Counted from the stretch's first letter, positions 1 through 15,174 are shown. The stretch: 64,000 nucleotides of DNA from Burkholderia sp. Bp8963 (GCF_003854275.1 NZ_QTQP01000027.1:45005-109004); one strand, 5' to 3'. Numbers and translations are program-made. The notes: a model not told the origin generated them from the letters alone.

Positions 1-36
1 GGCGTCGAACTGGCTCGACAAATGTTTATCCGACAT
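1..36 (-). CDS. phoU: PhoU phosphate transport regulator, N-terminal fragment
   Basis: Only the first twelve codons are inside the window; they read MSDKHLSSQFDA, which matches the start of proteobacterial PhoU proteins. PhoU restrains the PhoR/PhoB two-component system when phosphate is plentiful and acts together with the Pst transporter. The gene starts 18 bases after the pstB stop codon on the same strand, as expected for the last cistron of a pstSCAB-phoU operon. The rest lies beyond the left edge. Confidence 0.8.
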   Translation of the reverse strand, partial: MSDKHLSSQFDA

Positions 37-54
37 GGCTGTTGTTCTCCGTCA

Positions 55-903
55 TCAACCGAAGCGGCCGGTGATGTAGTCTTCCGTTTCCTTGCGTACC
101 GGCTTGATGAAGATCTTCTCGGTCTCGCCGAATTCGATCAGTTCGCCCAGGTACATGTAGGCCGTGAAATCCGAGCAGCGCGCCGCCTGCTGCATGTTGT
201 GCGTGACGATCACGACCGTATAGTCGCTCTTCAGCTCCGCGATCAGCTCTTCGATGCGGCCCGTCGAGATCGGGTCGAGCGCCGAGCACGGCTCGTCGAG
301 CAGCAGCACTTCCGGACGGATCGCGATGCCGCGCGCGATGCACAGACGCTGCTGCTGGCCACCCGAGAGGCCGTAGCCGCTCTGGCCGAGCTTGTCCTTC
401 ACTTCGTTCCACAGCGCGGCCTTCGTCAGCGCCCACTCGACGCGGTCGTCCATTTCCGAACGCGTGAGCTTCTCGAACATCTTCACGCCGAACGCGATGT
501 TGTCGTAGATCGACATCGGGAACGGCGTCGGCTTCTGGAACACCATGCCGATTCGCGCACGCAGCAGCGAGATGTCGCGCTTCGTCGTCAGCAGGTTCTC
601 GCCGTCCATCAGGATCTCGCCTTCGGCGCGCTGCTCCGGATAGAGCGCAAACATCTTGTTGAACGTGCGCAGCAGCGTCGACTTGCCGCAACCCGACGGG
701 CCGATGAACGCGGTCACCTTGCCTTCGGGAATGCGCATGTTGATGTTCTTCAGCGCGTGGAACTTGTTGTAGAAGAAGTTGAGGTTGTTGACTTCGATCT
801 TCGCGTCCAGCGGCTCGAGCGGACGGCCGTCCGCGGCGCCCTGCGTACCAGCCGGTGCGGCGACGCGTTCGATGGGATTCAGGTGGCTCTCTGCCATATT
901 CAT
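55..903 (-). CDS. pstB: Phosphate ABC transporter ATP-binding protein PstB
   Basis: This is the ATPase that powers high-affinity phosphate uptake through PstA/PstC at the inner membrane. The 282-residue protein shows a Walker A motif (GPSGCGKST), an ABC signature ([14 protein letters not shown]) and a Walker B motif followed by the catalytic Glu ([13 protein letters not shown]). The C-terminus, with [13 protein letters not shown] and YITGRFG, is characteristic of PstB. The first ATG is preceded by a GGAG at good spacing. The gene follows pstA by 15 bases and precedes phoU, so it belongs to the pst operon and is probably under PhoB control through the boxes upstream of pstS. Confidence 0.97.
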   Translation of the reverse strand: MNMAESHLNPIERVAAPAGTQGAADGRPLEPLDAKIEVNNLNFFYNKFHALKNINMRIPEGKVTAFIGPSGCGKSTLLRTFNKMFALYPEQRAEGEILMDGENLLTTKRDISLLRARIGMVFQKPTPFPMSIYDNIAFGVKMFEKLTRSEMDDRVEWALTKAALWNEVKDKLGQSGYGLSGGQQQRLCIARGIAIRPEVLLLDEPCSALDPISTGRIEELIAELKSDYTVVIVTHNMQQAARCSDFTAYMYLGELIEFGETEKIFIKPVRKETEDYITGRFG

Positions 904-918
904 CGGATTGCTCCGCCG

Positions 919-1812
919 TTACTGTTTCGAGAAGATCGAGCGCGCCAGGATGTTGAGTCCGAGCACCCCGAGCGTAATCAGGAACACGCCCGCCCATGCG
1001 AGCGACTGCCATTCCGCGAACGGGCTCATCGCGAACTTGAAGATCGTGACGGGCAGGTTGGCCATCGGCTGGCTCATGTCCCACGAGAAGAACTGGTTCG
1101 ACAGCGCGGTAAACAGCAGCGGCGCCGTCTCGCCGGCGATCCGCGCGACTGCGAGCAGCACGCCCGTGATGATGCCGCCCATCGACGCGCGCAGCGTGAT
1201 CTTCAGCACCATCCGCCACTTCGGCGTACCGAGCGCGAAGGCCGCTTCGCGCAGCGCGTTCGGCACGAGCTTCAGCATGTTCTCGGTCGTGCGGATCACG
1301 ATCGGGATCTGCAGCAGTGCGAGTGCGATCACGCCGGCCCAGCCGGAGAAGCGGCCCGACTTCGCGACGACGATCGCGTAGACGAACAGGCCCACGACGA
1401 TCGACGGCGCCGACAGCAGGATGTCGTTGATGAAACGAACCGTGCTCGCGAGCAGGTTCTTCTGCCCGTATTCGGCGAGGTACACGCCCGCGAGGACGCC
1501 GATCGGCGTACCGACCAGCGTGCCGAAGCCGACCAGCATCAGGCTGCCGACGATCGCGTTCGCGAGGCCGCCACCCGGTGTGTTCGGCGGCGGGGTCGAT
1601 TCGGTGAACATTTGCAGCGACAGGCCGCCGATGCCGAGGTGCAGCGTCGTGTAGAGGATCCACACGAGCCACATCAGGCCGAACGCCATCGCGCCGAGCG
1701 ATGCGGTAAGCGCGATCCCGTTGACGATCTTGCGCTTGCGCTGCAGGCGGCTGCGCATCGCGTCGAGCACGGCGCCGTCCGGTCCGGGGAAATTCATCAC
1801 GGGCTCGCTCAT
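919..1812 (-). CDS. pstA: Phosphate ABC transporter permease PstA
   Basis: PstA forms half of the inner-membrane phosphate channel with PstC. The 297-residue protein has about six hydrophobic segments. The BPD-type permease EAA loop is visible near residues 185-215 ([20 protein letters not shown]). Its start codon overlaps the pstC stop by four bases (ATGA), so translation is probably coupled to pstC. Length and order match the family. Confidence 0.96.
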   Translation of the reverse strand: MSEPVMNFPGPDGAVLDAMRSRLQRKRKIVNGIALTASLGAMAFGLMWLVWILYTTLHLGIGGLSLQMFTESTPPPNTPGGGLANAIVGSLMLVGFGTLVGTPIGVLAGVYLAEYGQKNLLASTVRFINDILLSAPSIVVGLFVYAIVVAKSGRFSGWAGVIALALLQIPIVIRTTENMLKLVPNALREAAFALGTPKWRMVLKITLRASMGGIITGVLLAVARIAGETAPLLFTALSNQFFSWDMSQPMANLPVTIFKFAMSPFAEWQSLAWAGVFLITLGVLGLNILARSIFSKQ

Positions 1813-2795
1813 TTCTTGCCCTCTCCTTTCTCGAGGCGCAGCAGCAGCAGTTTGGAAATGGCCAGCACGATGAACGTGATCACGAACAGGATCAGGCCCA
1901 GTTCCATCAGCGCGGACGTATGCAGGCCGGGCGACGCTTCGGCAAACTCGTTAGCGAGCGCCGACGTGATGCTGTTGCCCGGCGAGAACAGCGAAACGTT
2001 GTCGAGCAGGTTCGTGTTGCCGATCACGAACGTGACCGCCATCGTTTCGCCGAGTGCGCGGCCGAGGCCGAGCATCACGCCGCCGATCACGCCGGTCTTC
2101 GTATAGGGCAGCACGATCTTCCACATCACTTCCCAGGTCGTGCAGCCGATCCCGTATGCCGATTCCTTCAGCAGCACGGGGGTGACCTCGAACACGTCGC
2201 GCATCACCGAAGCGATGTACGGAATGATCATGATCGCGAGAATCACGCCGGCGGCGAGAATGCCGATGCCGATCGGCGGGCCGGCGAACAGCGTACCGAG
2301 CACCGGCACGCCGTCGAACAGGCGGCCGATCGGTTTCTGGAAATAGGTCGCGAAGATCGGCGCGAACACGAGCAGGCCCCACATCCCGTAGACGATCGAC
2401 GGGATCGCAGCGAGCAGCTCGATCGCGATGCCGAGCGGACGACGCAGCCAGACGGGCGACAGCTCGGTGAGGAACAGCGCGATACCGAAGCTGACGGGCA
2501 CGGCGATCACCAGTGCGATCACCGACGTCACGATCGTGCCGTAGATCGGCACGAGCGCGCCGTAGACATCCGAATTGGGGTCCCATTCGGACTGCCAGAG
2601 AAAGCCGAGGCCGAACTTCTGGATGGTCGGCATCGACGAGATGATCAGCGAGACGATGATGCCGCCGAGCAGCAACAGCGTCACGATCGCGGCGAGCCAG
2701 GCGAGGCCGCCGAACAGGATGTCCCCGATGCGGCTCGGCGCGCGTTGCTGCGCACCGTCACCGGAGCGGGAAGACACGTATGGGATGTCAGACAT
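1809..2795 (-). CDS. pstC: Phosphate ABC transporter permease PstC
   Basis: PstC is the partner of PstA in the inner-membrane phosphate channel. The 328-residue protein has a cytoplasmic N-terminus, a first membrane segment near residues 28-55, and an EAA-type loop ([21 protein letters not shown]) that contacts the ATPase. It is separated from pstS by about 100 bases that contain a strong hairpin. It overlaps pstA by four bases. Confidence 0.96.
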   Translation of the reverse strand: MSDIPYVSSRSGDGAQQRAPSRIGDILFGGLAWLAAIVTLLLLGGIIVSLIISSMPTIQKFGLGFLWQSEWDPNSDVYGALVPIYGTIVTSVIALVIAVPVSFGIALFLTELSPVWLRRPLGIAIELLAAIPSIVYGMWGLLVFAPIFATYFQKPIGRLFDGVPVLGTLFAGPPIGIGILAAGVILAIMIIPYIASVMRDVFEVTPVLLKESAYGIGCTTWEVMWKIVLPYTKTGVIGGVMLGLGRALGETMAVTFVIGNTNLLDNVSLFSPGNSITSALANEFAEASPGLHTSALMELGLILFVITFIVLAISKLLLLRLEKGEGKK

Positions 2796-2849
2796 GGTTG
2801 CCTGTTTTTTGAATGCCGGACGCCGTGACGCCCGGCCTTACCGCACGCA

Positions 2850-2874
2850 CTGCCCGGCCAGCTCGGCCGGGCAG
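2850..2874 (-). other. Intercistronic hairpin between pstS and pstC
   Basis: A perfect 10-bp inverted repeat (CTGCCCGGCC / GGCCGGGCAG) with a 5-base loop lies 22 bases after the pstS stop. On the coding strand no T-run follows, so it is not a standard intrinsic terminator. An inferred role is to stabilise the upstream pstS message or to reduce read-through, giving more binding protein than permease. Confidence 0.6.
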
Positions 2875-2895
2875 CGAACCGCTGTAACGCTTACC

Positions 2896-3930
2896 TTACT
2901 CCGCGGCGACCGGCTTGCCCGCTGCGTCCGTCACCTTGGTCTTCCACTGCTTGCGGATTTCCGCTTCGACCGCCGGCGGCAGCGAGATGTAGTCGAGGCT
3001 GTCAGCCGCCTTCTCGCCGTTCTTGAACGCCCAGCCGAAGAACTTCAGCGTTTCCGCGCCCTGCTCCGGCTTGTCCTGCTTCGCATGCAGCAGCACGAAC
3101 GTCGCGCCGACGACCGGCCATGCTTCCTTGCCCGGCTGGTTCGTCAGGATCTGGTAGAACGACTTCGACCAGTTCGCGCCGGCAGCAGCGGCCTTGAAGG
3201 TTTCCGTCTTCGGCTCGACCACCGTGCCCGTCGAATTCTTCAGCGCGGTGTAGACCATGCTGTTCTTCTTCGCGTACGCCCACTCGACGTAGCCGATCGC
3301 GCCCGGCAGGCGCTGCACGAATGCCGCGACGCCGTCGTTGCCCTTGCCGCCCGTGCCGGTCGGCCAGTTGACCGTCGTGCCTTCGCCGACCTTCGACTTC
3401 CACTCGTCGTTGACCTTCGACAGGTAGTTCGTCCAGATGAAGCTCGTACCCGAGCCGTCAGCACGGCGAACGACCGCGATGTCGGTATCCGGCAGCTTGA
3501 CCTTCGGGTTCAGCGCGGCGATCGCCGGGTCGTTCCACTTCTTGATCTTGCCGAGGTAGATGTCGCCGAGCACCGGGCCCGACAGCGTCAGTTCACCTGC
3601 CTTCACGCCCGGCACGTTGACGACCGGCACCACGCCGCCGACCACCGTCGGGAACTGGAACAGGCCTTCCTTCGCGAGATCCTCGTCCTTCAGCGGTGCG
3701 TCCGAACCGGCAAAATCGACCGTCTTCGCGTTGATCTGCTTCAGGCCGCCCGACGAGCCGATGCCCTGGTAGTTGACCTTCGCACCGCCGGCCTGCTGGT
3801 AATCGGCAGCCCATTTCGTATAGATCGGCATGGCGAACGTGCTGCCTGCGCCCGTGATGTCGGCTGCATGTGCGGCGACGGCGAAAAGCGCGCCAGCCAG
3901 GCCGGCAATCGCGGTTTGCATCAATTTCAT
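2896..3930 (-). CDS. pstS: Periplasmic phosphate-binding protein PstS
   Basis: PstS captures phosphate in the periplasm and delivers it to PstCAB. The 344-residue protein begins with a Sec signal peptide ending at about AAHA-AD (residues 1-22). It contains the phosphate-binding signatures [34 protein letters not shown] and [11 protein letters not shown]. It is the first gene of the operon; two Pho boxes lie 57-95 bases upstream of the start. Phosphate starvation through PhoB is therefore the expected regulator. Confidence 0.97.
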   Translation of the reverse strand: MKLMQTAIAGLAGALFAVAAHAADITGAGSTFAMPIYTKWAADYQQAGGAKVNYQGIGSSGGLKQINAKTVDFAGSDAPLKDEDLAKEGLFQFPTVVGGVVPVVNVPGVKAGELTLSGPVLGDIYLGKIKKWNDPAIAALNPKVKLPDTDIAVVRRADGSGTSFIWTNYLSKVNDEWKSKVGEGTTVNWPTGTGGKGNDGVAAFVQRLPGAIGYVEWAYAKKNSMVYTALKNSTGTVVEPKTETFKAAAAGANWSKSFYQILTNQPGKEAWPVVGATFVLLHAKQDKPEQGAETLKFFGWAFKNGEKAADSLDYISLPPAVEAEIRKQWKTKVTDAAGKPVAAE

Positions 3931-3986
3931 GAGACCTCCAGAGTGTGAGCGGATGACTACGGCACCGCGAAGGTTAGGGGGTGCTC

Positions 3987-4025
3987 ATGACAGTACTGTG
4001 ACAATCGATGAAACTGGCGTGACAG
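3987..4025 (-). promoter_or_regulatory. Two tandem Pho boxes upstream of pstS
   Basis: On the pstS strand four 7-base repeats resembling CTGTCAT occur with helical spacing: CTGTCAC, GTTTCAT, TTGTCAC and CTGTCAT, separated by 4, 3 and 4 bases. Two Pho boxes of the 7-4-7 form are therefore placed side by side. PhoB binds such arrays as dimers; that part is established for enteric bacteria and inferred here. Confidence 0.82.
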
Positions 4026-4277
4026 TAACATGACTGCCTGAAAGGTTACTGCGGACGGGGATCGGGTGTGCCGGGAACGCGCTGGCACAGCCAGAGTAGG
4101 CAAGAAATGCCGGAAAAGGAAAGGCGAAATGCGCGGGCGGCCTGGCGCCGCTGCGATGATCGCGGGCGGATTGTACCCCACCACCGCCGGCACGCCGGCA
4201 CGCCGGCGGCGGGCACGGACGGCGCAGCAACAGGATGCGCGCCGCCCTGCCCGCGATTCGGGATCAGGGATCCGGGA

Positions 4278-5633
4278 TCAGGCCGTCGCCGCGCGGACCA
4301 CGTCGGCGATCGCCTCTGCATGACGGTTCGCGTCCGCAACCTGCTGGGCCTCGACCATCACGCGCAGCACGGGCTCCGTGCCCGACGCGCGAATCAGCAC
4401 GCGGCCGCTGCCGGCCAGCGCCTTCTCCGCATCGTCGATCGCCGTGCGGATCGATACATTGCCCTTCCAGTCCGAACCCGGCTTCATCCGCACGTTGATC
4501 AGCTTCTGCGGGAACAGCGTCACGCCGTCGAGCAACTGGGCGAGCGTGAGGCCGCTGCGCTTCAGCGCGGCCAGCACCAGCAGCGCCGACACGATGCCGT
4601 CGCCGGTCGTATGCCGGTCGAGCGACAGGATGTGACCGGACCCTTCCGCCCCCAGTTGCCAGCCGCGTTCGCGCAGCTGCTCGAGCACGTAGCGGTCGCC
4701 GACCGCCGCGCGCACGAACTGCACGCCCTCGCGCTGCAGCGCGACTTCGACGGCGAGATTCGTCATCAGCGTTCCAACGGCCCCTTCGACTTGACCGTTA
4801 GTTGCAATACGGTCCTTGACCAGCACGTAGAGCAGCTCGTCGCCGTTGAACAGCCGGCCGGACGCATCGACGACCTGCAGGCGGTCCGCGTCGCCGTCGA
4901 GCGCAATGCCGAGATCGGCGTGGTTCGCACGCACCGCGCGTACCAGCGCGTCGGGTGCGGTCGCGCCGACACCGTCATTGATGTTGAAGCCGTTCGGCGC
5001 AACGCCGATCGGAATCACGTCCGCACCCAGCTCGTGGAACACGTGCGGCGCAATCTGGTATGCGGCGCCATGCGCGCAGTCGATCACGAGCTTCATCCCG
5101 CGCAGGTCGAACGCCGCCGGGAACGTGCTCTTGCAGAATTCGATGTAGCGGCCGGCCGCATCGTCGAGACGGCGCGCCTTGCCAAGCCCGTCGGACGGCG
5201 CGCATTCGAGCGGCTTCGCGAGCCATGCCTCGATCGCGGCTTCGGTCTCGTCGGGCAGCTTGTTGCCGTCCGCGGAGAAGAACTTGATGCCGTTGTCGTG
5301 ATACGGGTTGTGCGACGCGCTGATCACGACGCCCGCCGCCAGGCGCAGCGCACGCGTCAGGTACGCGACGCCCGGTGTCGGCATCGGGCCGGCCAGCATC
5401 ACGTCGACGCCCGCCGCGGAAAAGCCCGCCTCCAGCGCAGCCTCGAGCATGTAGCCCGACACGCGCGTGTCCTTGCCGATCAGTACCGTCGGGCGCGCGC
5501 CCGATGCGGCGTCGGCCGAGCCTGCCAGCACCTTGCCGGCCGCGTAGCCAAGCCGCAACACAAAATCGGGCGTGATCGGCGCTTCACCGACCGTGCCGCG
5601 AATGCCGTCCGTGCCGAAATATCGACGTCCCAT
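4278..5633 (-). CDS. glmM: Phosphoglucosamine mutase
   Basis: GlmM converts glucosamine-6-phosphate to glucosamine-1-phosphate for UDP-GlcNAc synthesis, feeding peptidoglycan and LPS. The 451-residue protein starts [13 protein letters not shown], carries the phosphoserine loop ([18 protein letters not shown], around residues 100-115), the metal-binding DGDADR motif and the C-terminal phosphate-binding [12 protein letters not shown]. It starts 25 bases after the folP stop, so the pair is likely co-transcribed, as in many beta- and gammaproteobacteria. A GC-rich inverted repeat (4184-4209) lies beyond its stop, without a clear T-run. Confidence 0.97.
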   Translation of the reverse strand: MGRRYFGTDGIRGTVGEAPITPDFVLRLGYAAGKVLAGSADAASGARPTVLIGKDTRVSGYMLEAALEAGFSAAGVDVMLAGPMPTPGVAYLTRALRLAAGVVISASHNPYHDNGIKFFSADGNKLPDETEAAIEAWLAKPLECAPSDGLGKARRLDDAAGRYIEFCKSTFPAAFDLRGMKLVIDCAHGAAYQIAPHVFHELGADVIPIGVAPNGFNINDGVGATAPDALVRAVRANHADLGIALDGDADRLQVVDASGRLFNGDELLYVLVKDRIATNGQVEGAVGTLMTNLAVEVALQREGVQFVRAAVGDRYVLEQLRERGWQLGAEGSGHILSLDRHTTGDGIVSALLVLAALKRSGLTLAQLLDGVTLFPQKLINVRMKPGSDWKGNVSIRTAIDDAEKALAGSGRVLIRASGTEPVLRVMVEAQQVADANRHAEAIADVVRAATA

Positions 5634-5658
5634 AAAGCAGTTTCCTCCTCGTTCTGAC

Positions 5659-6552
5659 TTATCTATGCCGCGCGGCTTCCCGCACGGCCTCCCAGATTTT
5701 CAGCGCGTCGACGGTCGGCGCGACGTCGTGCACGCGCACGATTGCGGCGCCCCGCTCCACTGCGCACAGCGCGGCCGCGACGCTCGCTGCGACGCGCTCC
5801 ATCGGCGGCTTGCCGCCGATCACCGCGCCGAGCATCGATTTGCGCGACATGCCCGCGAGAATCGGATAGGGCCGACCGTCGGGCCGCGCAGGCGTCGTCT
5901 GCGGCAATGCGGCGAGCAGCGCATAGTTATGTTCGACGACGGCCTTGCCGAACCCGAAGCCCGGATCGACGCAGATCCGCTCCGGCGCGACGCCCGCGTC
6001 CATCAGTGCCTGCGCACGCGCGGCAAGGAAGTCCCGAACGTCGATGACCACATCGCGATAGTCGGGCTCGAGCACCTGCATCGTCTGCGGCTCGCCGAGC
6101 ATGTGCATCGCGCACAGCCCGCTGTTGCCGTCGCGCACGGCCTCGATCGCACCCGGCTGGCGAAAGCCCCAGATGTCGTTGATCAGGTCCGCGCCGGCGG
6201 CCAGCGCCGCGCGCATCACGGCCGGCTTGTAGGTATCGATCGACAGCGGCACGTTCAGCGGCCGCAATGCTTCGATCAGCGGAATCACGCGCGCGAGCTC
6301 TTCGTCGAGCAGCACCGGCGGCGCGCCGGGCCGTGTCGATTCGCCGCCGATGTCGAGAATGTCGGCCCCTTCGGCAATCATCCGCTCGGCCTGCCGCAGC
6401 GCATCGTCGCGGGCAACGAAGCGGCCACCATCGGAAAACGAATCGGGCGTCGCGTTGAGGATGCCCATGACGAGCGGACGTTCGAACGTCAGCGTGAAGC
6501 GGCCGCACTGGAGCGGCGCGGGAATGAATGACGGGGAGGCGGAATCGGACAC
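5659..6552 (-). CDS. folP: Dihydropteroate synthase
   Basis: FolP joins p-aminobenzoate to the pterin pyrophosphate in folate synthesis and is the target of sulfonamides. The signature [16 protein letters not shown], the pterin loop [10 protein letters not shown] and the C-terminal RVHDV are present. An in-frame ATG at 6600 would give 313 residues. However, those first codons lie inside the ftsH terminator hairpin, so a transcript ending there could not carry them. I place the start at the GTG at 6550-6552 (VSDSASPS...), giving 297 residues. No convincing ribosome-binding site decides the question, so the start is inferred. Confidence 0.93.
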   Translation of the reverse strand: MSDSASPSFIPAPLQCGRFTLTFERPLVMGILNATPDSFSDGGRFVARDDALRQAERMIAEGADILDIGGESTRPGAPPVLLDEELARVIPLIEALRPLNVPLSIDTYKPAVMRAALAAGADLINDIWGFRQPGAIEAVRDGNSGLCAMHMLGEPQTMQVLEPDYRDVVIDVRDFLAARAQALMDAGVAPERICVDPGFGFGKAVVEHNYALLAALPQTTPARPDGRPYPILAGMSRKSMLGAVIGGKPPMERVAASVAAALCAVERGAAIVRVHDVAPTVDALKIWEAVREAARHR

Positions 6553-6575
6553 GAGCAACGAGCGTGAATGAATGC

Positions 6576-6608
6576 AAAACGGGCCGGTGTGAAGCCACAC
6601 CAGCCCGT
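6576..6608 (-). terminator. Intrinsic terminator after ftsH
   Basis: A 13-bp stem with one mismatch (6579-6591 with 6596-6608, loop of four) is followed on the minus strand by TTTT. It begins 20 bases after the ftsH stop codon and ends ftsH transcription in front of folP. Confidence 0.75.
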
Positions 6609-6627
6609 GAACGGCGGCAAGCGGAAA

Positions 6628-8523
<1,896 letters not shown>

Positions 8524-8690
8524 AGCACCACTCCTTCACTCGTAGACGAGCGCCTACATTTTCCTTGCGGCGCCCCTCAGGCATTCTAATCCAGTCCGAC
8601 CACCCCCGCCATAAGCATTGACAACCGTTGCGATAGCGAACGGCTTGTCTGGCAAGGGCCGGAGCCCGTTTGCGGCCCCCGACTTCCGCG

Positions 8691-9353
8691 TCAGCGCGGA
8701 TGCTTCAGGTGCCGCCCCAAGATGAACGTTTCGGACGATTTGTCGCGGGACGCCTTGGGCTTGCGCGGCGCGACAACCTTGAACTGCTGCTTGAATTTCT
8801 CGACGATCTGGCTATAGCCGCTGCCGTGAAAACATTTCACCAGCAGCGCGCCATCCGGCTTCAGATGATTCTGCGCGAATTCGAGCGCCAGATCGCACAC
8901 GTGCTCGATGCGTGCCGCATCCGCAGACGCGACCCCCGACAGGTTGGGGGCCATGTCGGAAATTACAAGGTCCACCGGCCGGCCTTCGAGAACGTCCTCG
9001 AGTTGATGCAGCACCGCGTCCTCGCGAAAGTCGCCCTGGATGAAGTGCACGTCGGAGATCGGCTCCATCGGCAGCATGTCGAGCGCGACGATCGTGCCGT
9101 CGATGCCGCCTTCGCGCACCGTGTCGCGTTTCCTGCCCTGCGCGAGCTTGTTGCGCGCGTACTGGCTCCAGCTGCCGGGCGCGGCGCCCAGGTCGACGAT
9201 CACCTGGCCGGGTCGGATCAGCTTGTCCTGTTCGTCGATTTCCTTCAGCTTGTACGCGGCGCGCGCGCGATAGCCCTCCCGTTGCGCCATTTTGACGTAC
9301 GGGTCGTTGATGTGGTCGTGCAGCCAGTGCTGGTTGAAGCGGTTCTTTGCCAT
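8691..9353 (-). CDS. rlmE: 23S rRNA (uridine-2'-O) methyltransferase RlmE
   Basis: RlmE (FtsJ/RrmJ) methylates U2552 of 23S rRNA in the 50S subunit. The 220-residue protein shows the typical start ([18 protein letters not shown]), the SAM-binding motif [12 protein letters not shown], and the catalytic K-D-K-E framework (the Lys in [10 protein letters not shown], the Asp in SDMAPNLSG, the Lys in [11 protein letters not shown]). It is upstream of ftsH on the same strand and divergent from yhbY. Heat-shock control of this pair is known in E. coli; I could not identify a sigma-32 site with confidence. Confidence 0.97.
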   Translation of the reverse strand: MAKNRFNQHWLHDHINDPYVKMAQREGYRARAAYKLKEIDEQDKLIRPGQVIVDLGAAPGSWSQYARNKLAQGRKRDTVREGGIDGTIVALDMLPMEPISDVHFIQGDFREDAVLHQLEDVLEGRPVDLVISDMAPNLSGVASADAARIEHVCDLALEFAQNHLKPDGALLVKCFHGSGYSQIVEKFKQQFKVVAPRKPKASRDKSSETFILGRHLKHPR

Positions 9354-9531
9354 TCGAGAGAGAGATTACTGCCATTTGCTTCGTGAAGCCGCGCTTTTGG
9401 CGGATAATACGCGTCTTCTTCGCGCGGCTGCGGCCCCAACGGGCCCAAGCCGCGATTTTACGTGGTTTTCGGCGCGCGGCTGACGCGGTAGTTGTCCGTG
9501 TTGCGCGCCCTTATTTTGAATTCGACATTCC

Positions 9532-10062
9532 ATGCCAGCCCTTTCGCTTACTCCCGCCGAGCGCTCCGCGCTGCGCTCCGAAGCCCATGCGCTCAAGCCC
9601 GTCGTGCTGATCGGCGCCGAAGGGCTCACCGACGCGGTCCTGAAGGAAATCAAGGTGCACCTCGATGCGCACCAGTTGATCAAGATCCGCGTGTTCGGCG
9701 ACGAGCGCGACGCGCGCATCGCGATCTACGACGAGATCTGCGACCGGCTGAACGCCGCGCCGATCCAGCACATTGGCAAGCTGCTCGTGATCTGGAAGCC
9801 CGAGGCCGCCGCCGCAGCGCCGGCCCGTGGCCGCCGTGCCGCCGGCACGCTGCCGAGCGCGGCCGAAGCCGCCGACGACAAGAAAGGCCGCGCGCCGCGC
9901 GTCGTCAAGGTCGTCAAGGTGTCGCCGAACGCGAGCCCCGTGCGCCGGCCGCGGCCGCAAAAGGTGACGGTGCGCGGCAACGAGCGCGTGACCGCCGGCG
10001 GCAACGTCAAGCGCGCGAAAAAGCGCCAGGCGAGCACCAAGCGGCCGTTCCAGGACAAGTAA
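9532..10062 (+). CDS. yhbY: YhbY/CRM-domain RNA-binding protein
   Basis: This is a ribosome-assembly RNA-binding protein of the CRS1-YhbY family. The first 95 residues form the CRM domain, including the GxxG-type loop in VVLIGAEGLTDAVLKEIKVHL and the DERDARIAIYDEIC helix. Unlike the compact E. coli YhbY of about 97 residues, this 176-residue protein has an 80-residue C-terminal extension rich in Lys, Arg, Ala and Pro (ending KKRQASTKRPFQDK). The extension is probably disordered and able to contact RNA. The gene is divergent from rlmE, the arrangement seen in many betaproteobacteria. Confidence 0.9.
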   Translation: MPALSLTPAERSALRSEAHALKPVVLIGAEGLTDAVLKEIKVHLDAHQLIKIRVFGDERDARIAIYDEICDRLNAAPIQHIGKLLVIWKPEAAAAAPARGRRAAGTLPSAAEAADDKKGRAPRVVKVVKVSPNASPVRRPRPQKVTVRGNERVTAGGNVKRAKKRQASTKRPFQDK

Positions 10063-10119
10063 GCCCGTCCGGCGCCCGGCCCGCGCATCGCGGCCGGCGC
10101 CTGCCGGCCGCCGCGGCGT

Positions 10120-10578
10120 TCACGCGTCGCGCGCCGGCAACCGCCAGATCAGCATCAGCCCGAGCACGCTCTCGACCAGGTAGAACAGGCTCGAGACGCC
10201 GTGCAGCATCCCGAAGCGGCTCGCATACGGCGAGTTCGCGATATCGGTGCCCGCGTCCATCGCGGCCACGCGCAGCGCGTTCATGAACGGCTGCAGCGCG
10301 AAATACCCGATCAGCACGCAGCCGACCATCGTCGCGAGAATCCAGCGCACGCGGCGATACTCGTCGCAGCCGCGCCGCACCTGCTGGTTCGACAGCACGA
10401 GCAACAGCACGCCGCACACGACACCGAGAATCGCCTCGATGCGAAACAGCTGCGCCGCGACCGAGCCGGCCGTCATCCGCTCGAGCGTCCTGAACAGCAC
10501 GGGCGCGACCGCATACCCGATCGTCAGCAGGCTGCCGACCCAGATGGTCGACAGCAACCGGAACACGCGGTGCGGCAT
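10120..10578 (-). CDS. DUF4149 domain membrane protein
   Basis: The 152-residue protein has about four membrane-spanning segments (near residues 7-27, 40-62, 78-98 and 125-148). It resembles the DUF4149 family, which has no assigned biochemical role. It starts 14 bases after the greA stop on the same strand, so it is probably co-transcribed with greA; this linkage is common in Burkholderia. Inner-membrane location is predicted from the sequence, function is not. Confidence 0.85.
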   Translation of the reverse strand: MPHRVFRLLSTIWVGSLLTIGYAVAPVLFRTLERMTAGSVAAQLFRIEAILGVVCGVLLLVLSNQQVRRGCDEYRRVRWILATMVGCVLIGYFALQPFMNALRVAAMDAGTDIANSPYASRFGMLHGVSSLFYLVESVLGLMLIWRLPARDA

Positions 10579-10592
10579 CGTGTCGCCCCGCC

Positions 10593-11069
10593 TCAGATGT
10601 AGCTGACCGAGATGATTTCGTACTCGCGCACGCCGCTCGGTGCCTGCACGGCCGCGACGTCGCCTTCGGATTTGCCGATCAGCGCGCGTGCGATCGGCGA
10701 GCTGACCGAGATCAGGCCGTGATCGATGTTGGCTTCGTCATCGCCGACGATCTGGTACTTGACGGTGTCGCCCGACTCGAGATCCTCGAGTTCGACCGTC
10801 GCCGCGAAGACCACGCGGCCGTCGGCGTCGAGCACGGTCGGATCGATCACCTGCGCAGCCGACAGCTTCGACTCGAGTTCCGCGATGCGGCCCTCGATGA
10901 AGCCCTGCTTTTCCTTGGCGGCGTCGTATTCTGCGTTTTCGGACAGGTCGCCCTGCGCGCGAGCCTCCGCGATCGCGTTGATCACGGCCGGCCGCTCGAC
11001 GGACTTGAGGCGCTGCAATTCATCGCGCAGGAGTTCTGCGCCACGCTTTGTCAACGGAATGGTGCTCAT
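10593..11069 (-). CDS. greA: Transcription elongation factor GreA
   Basis: GreA rescues backtracked RNA polymerase by stimulating transcript cleavage. The 158-residue protein has the N-terminal coiled coil (residues 1-75) with the acidic tip in [22 protein letters not shown] and the globular C-terminal domain ([11 protein letters not shown]..., [18 protein letters not shown]). Its start is only 27 bases beyond the T-run of the carB terminator. Its promoter must therefore overlap that terminator or lie further upstream, and some read-through regulation is possible. Confidence 0.97.
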   Translation of the reverse strand: MSTIPLTKRGAELLRDELQRLKSVERPAVINAIAEARAQGDLSENAEYDAAKEKQGFIEGRIAELESKLSAAQVIDPTVLDADGRVVFAATVELEDLESGDTVKYQIVGDDEANIDHGLISVSSPIARALIGKSEGDVAAVQAPSGVREYEIISVSYI

Positions 11070-11096
11070 AAACGGTCAATCGCTAAAAACGGCTAT

Positions 11097-11156
11097 AAAA
11101 AAAATCACCGCGATTAAGCGCATTCCCGAAACACCGGGAACGCCGCTTAATCGCGG
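11097..11156 (-). terminator. Strong terminator between carB and greA
   Basis: A perfect 13-bp outer stem (11108-11120 with 11144-11156) continues after small bulges into a perfect 6-bp inner stem (11123-11128 with 11135-11140). On the minus strand a run of eight T follows (11097-11104). It lies 31 bases beyond the carB stop and just upstream of greA. It could end carB, act as a leader terminator for greA, or both. Confidence 0.88.
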
Positions 11157-11186
11157 CACGTATTGCTTCGACAGGTAACTGACTGC

Positions 11187-14441
<3,255 letters not shown>

Positions 14442-14490
14442 GGCTGGTGAATTCAATAAGTAATCGTTGTCGTGTGGCGGCCGGCTGCGC

Positions 14491-15174
14491 TCAGCCCATC
14501 GTCGCGAGCGCAAGCTTCACGGAGAAGCCGATGAACAGGCCGCCCACGCTGCTCGCCGCACCTGCCGCGAGCTTGCGGCGGCGGCGAAAATGCTCGGCGA
14601 GCCGCGCACCCGCGAAGATCAGCGTGCTCAGGTACACGAAGCTCGCGCACTGCGCGATCGCCCCGAGCACGAAGAACGGCAGCGCGGGATGCGGGAACGC
14701 CGGGTCGACGAACTGGATGAAGAACGAGATGAAGAACAGGATCGCCTTCGGATTCAGGAGGCTCACGATCAGCGCCTTGCGGAACGGCTTGTCGAAAGAC
14801 CGCTCGCCGTCGACCGCGCGCGGCGCACCGGCGGCTGCATCGACCACGCCGTCGGCCGGCGCGCGCAGCTTGCGCCACGCGCCGCGCAGCATGCCGGTGC
14901 CGATGTAGAGCAGATACGCGGCGCCGCCGTACTTGACGACGGAGAACAGCAGCGGATTCGCCTTCAGCAGCGATGCGACGCCGGCCGCGGACAGCACCAT
15001 CAGCACGGTGTCGCCGAGGAACACGCCGCAGGCCGCGCGATAGCCGGCCTTCACGCCGCGCTGCGCCGCGAGCGACAGCACGTACATCGAATTCGGCCCC
15101 GGCAGCAGGATGATGAAGATCACGCCGAACACGTAGGTCCAGAGATCCGTGATGCCGAGTGCATGACCGAACAT
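14491..15174 (-). CDS. leuE: LysE-family exporter, probable leucine efflux protein LeuE
   Basis: The 227-residue protein is an inner-membrane exporter of the LysE/RhtB family with about six hydrophobic segments. It carries the family start ([24 protein letters not shown]) and is closest in appearance to LeuE. It lies between carA (27 bases away) and carB (49 bases away), so it is probably transcribed with them. Leucine as substrate is inferred from family resemblance only; another neutral amino acid is possible. Confidence 0.85.
   Translation of the reverse strand: MFGHALGITDLWTYVFGVIFIILLPGPNSMYVLSLAAQRGVKAGYRAACGVFLGDTVLMVLSAAGVASLLKANPLLFSVVKYGGAAYLLYIGTGMLRGAWRKLRAPADGVVDAAAGAPRAVDGERSFDKPFRKALIVSLLNPKAILFFISFFIQFVDPAFPHPALPFFVLGAIAQCASFVYLSTLIFAGARLAEHFRRRRKLAAGAASSVGGLFIGFSVKLALATMG

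Noticed and set aside
22..2106. Very long plus-strand open frame opposite pstB/pstA/pstC
   Set aside because: It is antisense to three recognised genes, Arg/Ala/His-rich with no family signature; a typical shadow in high-GC DNA.
6552..6600. Extra N-terminal codons of folP (ATG at 6600)
   Set aside because: They lie within the ftsH terminator hairpin and do not resemble the FolP N-terminus.
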